From: an uncultured Eggerthellaceae bacterium
GTDB taxonomy: Bacteria > Actinomycetota > Coriobacteriia > Coriobacteriales > Eggerthellaceae
Reading direction: 5' to 3'
Length of the DNA stretch: 14,830 nucleotides
Assembly: GCA_910585565.1 (NCBI GenBank)
Contig: CAJUFC010000034.1
Location: 1-14,830 of the forward strand
Numbering within the stretch: position 1 is the first letter of the stretch; every line of letters starts with the position of its first letter. The notes beneath the pieces are model-generated. The model was not told where the DNA came from. It ran no database searches and saw only the letters and a program-made list of their open reading frames with translations. Of the stretch, positions 12,614 to 14,830 are shown piece by piece. Made by a program: the position numbers and the translations under genes.

Positions 12614-12642
12614 AGTATAGACGATGCGCCCCCGAGCGTCAC
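12614..12642 (-). promoter_or_regulatory. ffs promoter
   Basis: Minus strand -35 GTGACG (12642-12637; 4 of 6 to consensus), 17-bp spacer, -10 TATACT (12619-12614). This predicts a start near 12605, just before the SRP RNA terminal stem. Confidence 0.6.
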
Positions 12643-12744
12643 CCCGCACGCGACGTGACGGGAGCGTAGACTGCGACCCTGCGGCTCTGCGGGCACGTCC
12701 CGCAGAACGTCCTCGTAACACCTGCGGAATTCGCCCCGCCATCT

Positions 12745-12753
12745 TGCTATAAT
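12745..12753 (+). promoter_or_regulatory. Extended -10 promoter, leaderless start predicted
   Basis: TGCTATAAT is a perfect extended -10 (TGn plus TATAAT). Six bases separate it from the ATG at 12760, so transcription is expected to begin at or next to the A of the start codon. No Shine-Dalgarno fits between them. Confidence 0.7.
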
Positions 12754-12759
12754 CTGACG

Positions 12760-14607
12760 ATGATTGACGAACAACATCAGGCATCTTGGCCTCCCGAACA
12801 GCCGCAGAACCCCTTTGAGGGAGACCCGACGTTCGGCGCTGGCAGCATGCCCGATGCGTATGGCACCTTCGCCGCAGACCCAACGCTGGGAACCAACGCT
12901 TTGCCGTCCGATGCGGCTGCTGCCGGCCTGGATCCTTTGGCGATGCCTCTCTACGGAGGCGACCCGACGATGGCGGTTGACCCGATGCTGGCAGGCGATC
13001 CCATGCTGGGCGCCATGCCCGATGCCGGCTTCCCGCTTGCAGGCGATCCGCTTTTGGACCCGACCGCTGCGAGCATGGGGGCTGCGGGGATGGGGACCTC
13101 CATGCCTGCGGCTGCATATGCCGCAGACCCGCTCTTTGGCGCCAGCCCTCTGCCCAACGCCGAGCAGCCGCTTGACCCGAACCAAGATCCGGCGCTCATC
13201 CCGCTGCTGCCGCCCCTCGACGTTGCTGGCGCGGGCGGCACAGGCAGCGCGGGAGACGTGCCATTTGACCCTGCTTTGGGGCCCGTACCTGCCGGTACCG
13301 GCGCACTCACCGGTGACCCGCTGCTTGACGGAGGGCCGTGGGGGCCAGGCGGCCCTCCGTTCGACCCGATGATGCCCATGCAGTCGCTTCCCCCTTGGGC
13401 TGCAAGCACCCCGCTGCTCTTGCCTGGTCCTGCCGACCAGCTGCCGCCGAGCGCCTATGCGGCGCAACAGGCCGGCCAACCAGGTCAGCCCGGTCAATCC
13501 GGCCAGCCACCGCACGCACCTGGGGCGCCCTTCGCGGGCATGCCCGGCCCGTGGGGCCCTCCCCTGGCGCCGATGCCCCGGCGCCCGCAGCTGACGAACG
13601 ACTCGCTGCCCAGCATCTTCCCCGAAAACAACGCCGACGGCGCTGGCCACGACCCGGACGCCGATCATCCCTCTGATACGGACGAGGCGAAGGACGCGTG
13701 GCTCGAGGACACCGGCCCCGACCCACGCGTGCAACTGCCATCCAAGCTGCAAAGCGTCATCGTCGAGGTCGCCATGGTCGGCCTCGTGCTGTCCATCATC
13801 GCCGTTGCGGCTGCGTGGCTACCAGACTTCAGCATGTTGGCCACCATCGTCGCCATCATCAGCATGCCCTTCGGCATCGTCGCGCTCATCGGCACGCTCA
13901 AAAAGGACACGCGCGGACGCTGGATGTCCATCGCCAGCCTCGCGTTGGCGGTCATCGCGATCGTCGTCGCCATCTTCACCCAGACGTTCGCCGCTCCCGA
14001 GACCGACGTCGCGGCCGAGGTGGCAGCAGAGCGAGCGTCGCTGGCGCAAGGCTCGTCGAGCAGCGCAGGCAAGACGGCCTACAGCCAAGGCTCCTCGTTC
14101 GCCTCGAGTGCGTTCAGCTCGGCAGACCGCACGCAGATCACCGCATGGTCGTCCGCCGCGCCGCACGTCGACTCCACACAAGGCGTCATCGTCGACGACG
14201 CCACCGACAACACCGAGGACTGGGCCATCGGCAACAACCTGACCGACCTGCCCATCGGCACGCCCGCAGAATACGCCGCCGACCTCGCCGTCAGCGTCGA
14301 CACCGTGACGCCCGGCCTGGTCAACTACGACGGCACCGCCGTCACGTGCGTGACGGTCATGTACACCAACCTCAGCTCCACCCCGCAGACATACCACCAG
14401 TACGACTGGACGGCGCAAAGCTCGTCGGGCAACGACGTGTCGCCGTGCTACTACACCAACGCCCAAAGCGAGCTGGGCACCAGCGAGATCGCCCCCGGCA
14501 CGTCCGTGGCCGGCAACATCTACTTCCAAGGAAAGCTCTCGCGCGTGATATTCACGCCCACCGGCTCGGGCATCACGAGCCAAGACATCTCCTGGCTCGT
14601 GAAATAG
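12760..14607 (+). CDS. Pro-rich membrane protein with exported beta-domain
   Basis: 615-residue protein, not recognised as a named gene. Residues 1-325 are disordered and cytosolic, rich in Pro, Gly, Ala, Asp and Met, with many (G/A)DP-x-(L/M/F)-(L/F/G) units and a GQPGQPGQSGQP run (239-250). Residues 334-354, 358-380 and 389-409 are three membrane segments separated by short loops (KKDTRGRW), resembling DUF4190-type hairpins. Residues 415-470 are a Ser/Ala-rich stalk; about 500-600 form a beta-rich, probably extracellular domain resembling DUF4352/telokin-like folds (VMYTNLSS..., EIAPGTSVAGNIYF). Its only two cysteines, Cys530 and Cys563, lie in that domain and could form a disulfide. The ATG at 12760 fits the leaderless promoter. 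Likely a surface or envelope sensor/adhesin-like protein; function unknown. Confidence 0.85.
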   Translation: MIDEQHQASWPPEQPQNPFEGDPTFGAGSMPDAYGTFAADPTLGTNALPSDAAAAGLDPLAMPLYGGDPTMAVDPMLAGDPMLGAMPDAGFPLAGDPLLDPTAASMGAAGMGTSMPAAAYAADPLFGASPLPNAEQPLDPNQDPALIPLLPPLDVAGAGGTGSAGDVPFDPALGPVPAGTGALTGDPLLDGGPWGPGGPPFDPMMPMQSLPPWAASTPLLLPGPADQLPPSAYAAQQAGQPGQPGQSGQPPHAPGAPFAGMPGPWGPPLAPMPRRPQLTNDSLPSIFPENNADGAGHDPDADHPSDTDEAKDAWLEDTGPDPRVQLPSKLQSVIVEVAMVGLVLSIIAVAAAWLPDFSMLATIVAIISMPFGIVALIGTLKKDTRGRWMSIASLALAVIAIVVAIFTQTFAAPETDVAAEVAAERASLAQGSSSSAGKTAYSQGSSFASSAFSSADRTQITAWSSAAPHVDSTQGVIVDDATDNTEDWAIGNNLTDLPIGTPAEYAADLAVSVDTVTPGLVNYDGTAVTCVTVMYTNLSSTPQTYHQYDWTAQSSSGNDVSPCYYTNAQSELGTSEIAPGTSVAGNIYFQGKLSRVIFTPTGSGITSQDISWLVK

Positions 14608-14830
14608 CGCTCGTGCGAACGCCACGGCGGCCAGTCAACCACACAGGGCTGACCGGCCGCATGTCACAACGTCTCAGTATTCAAATGGAGTTTGGCACCA
14701 GCCTGGGGTCGCCGCGTGGGTCGTCGTGCCCTCTGCGGGAGCCTGCAAGAGGTCTCCGCATCGGGACGCGCGCCCTGGCGCGGTCGGCCCCGGCCGCTTC
14801 TCGCTTCTCCGACCTCGCGTCCGGATGGGG
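14608..14830. other. Unassigned right edge with strong hairpin
   Basis: GCGGCC-a-GTCA (14627-14637) pairs with TGAC-c-GGCCGC (14650-14660), 20 bp past the stop codon of the preceding gene: probable transcript end, although no U tract follows. From 14661 the composition changes: a short AT-richer segment, then an extremely GC-rich stretch with small hairpins. One plus-strand frame (ATG 14661) and one minus-strand frame are open to the edge, but neither has a ribosome site or recognisable sequence. Nothing else supportable. Confidence 0.4.

Noticed and set aside
14661..14830. Plus-strand open frame from ATG 14661 to the edge
   Set aside because: No ribosome site, Arg/Ser-rich shadow-like composition, and it begins in the arm of the hairpin; too short to judge.

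Overview
This window is GC-rich bacterial chromosome, most likely from a Coriobacteriia member (Actinomycetota; an Eggerthellaceae-like gut anaerobe). The evidence is an actinobacterial-type integration host factor (mIHF), the dnaX-ybaB-recR block, a MobB-MobA fusion next to a multi-cluster ferredoxin-like protein, strong GC bias at third codon positions, and at least one gene that looks leaderless. The genus call is inference. No phage, CRISPR array, rRNA or tRNA was seen.

Left part (1-2529, minus strand): the N-terminal 60 codons of a ferritin run off the left edge. Upstream of it lie a strong intrinsic terminator and a 55-residue acidic protein of unknown function (404-571). Next is a two-gene unit, a flavodoxin-fold Cys-rich oxidoreductase followed 9 bp later by a class I/II PLP aminotransferase. 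Divergent from this unit is a cobalamin-type riboswitch (about 2630-2803) that leads directly into a lipoprotein with a DUF4430 (transcobalamin C-terminal-like) domain.

Centre-left (3320-4970): a compact Fst/holin-like type I toxin-antitoxin candidate fills the gap between the lipoprotein and mIHF. It has a 26-residue membrane peptide and convergent promoters whose initial transcribed regions are near copies of each other in inverted orientation. Its antisense promoter touches the 3' end of the mIHF gene. Divergent from mIHF, behind an AT-richer leader, is a small alarmone synthetase.

Centre (4982-10566, minus strand): a five-gene, tightly packed run reads dnaX, ybaB, recR, mobB-mobA fusion, four-cluster Fe-S protein, with gaps of 0-9 bp. 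Replication/repair genes are thus transcriptionally continuous with molybdenum-cofactor and redox genes. DnaX has a long Ala/Pro/Gln-rich linker and tail, and Asp in place of one of the four usual zinc cysteines.

Right part (10833-14830): a MazEF module has its promoter inside a perfect 10-bp palindrome. After it come a DedA membrane protein, a 4.5S-type SRP RNA (both minus strand), and a 615-residue protein with a Pro-rich repeat head, three membrane segments and an exported beta-rich tail. The last protein has an extended -10 promoter exactly 6 bp before its ATG. The last 220 bp hold a strong hairpin and unassigned, very GC-rich sequence.
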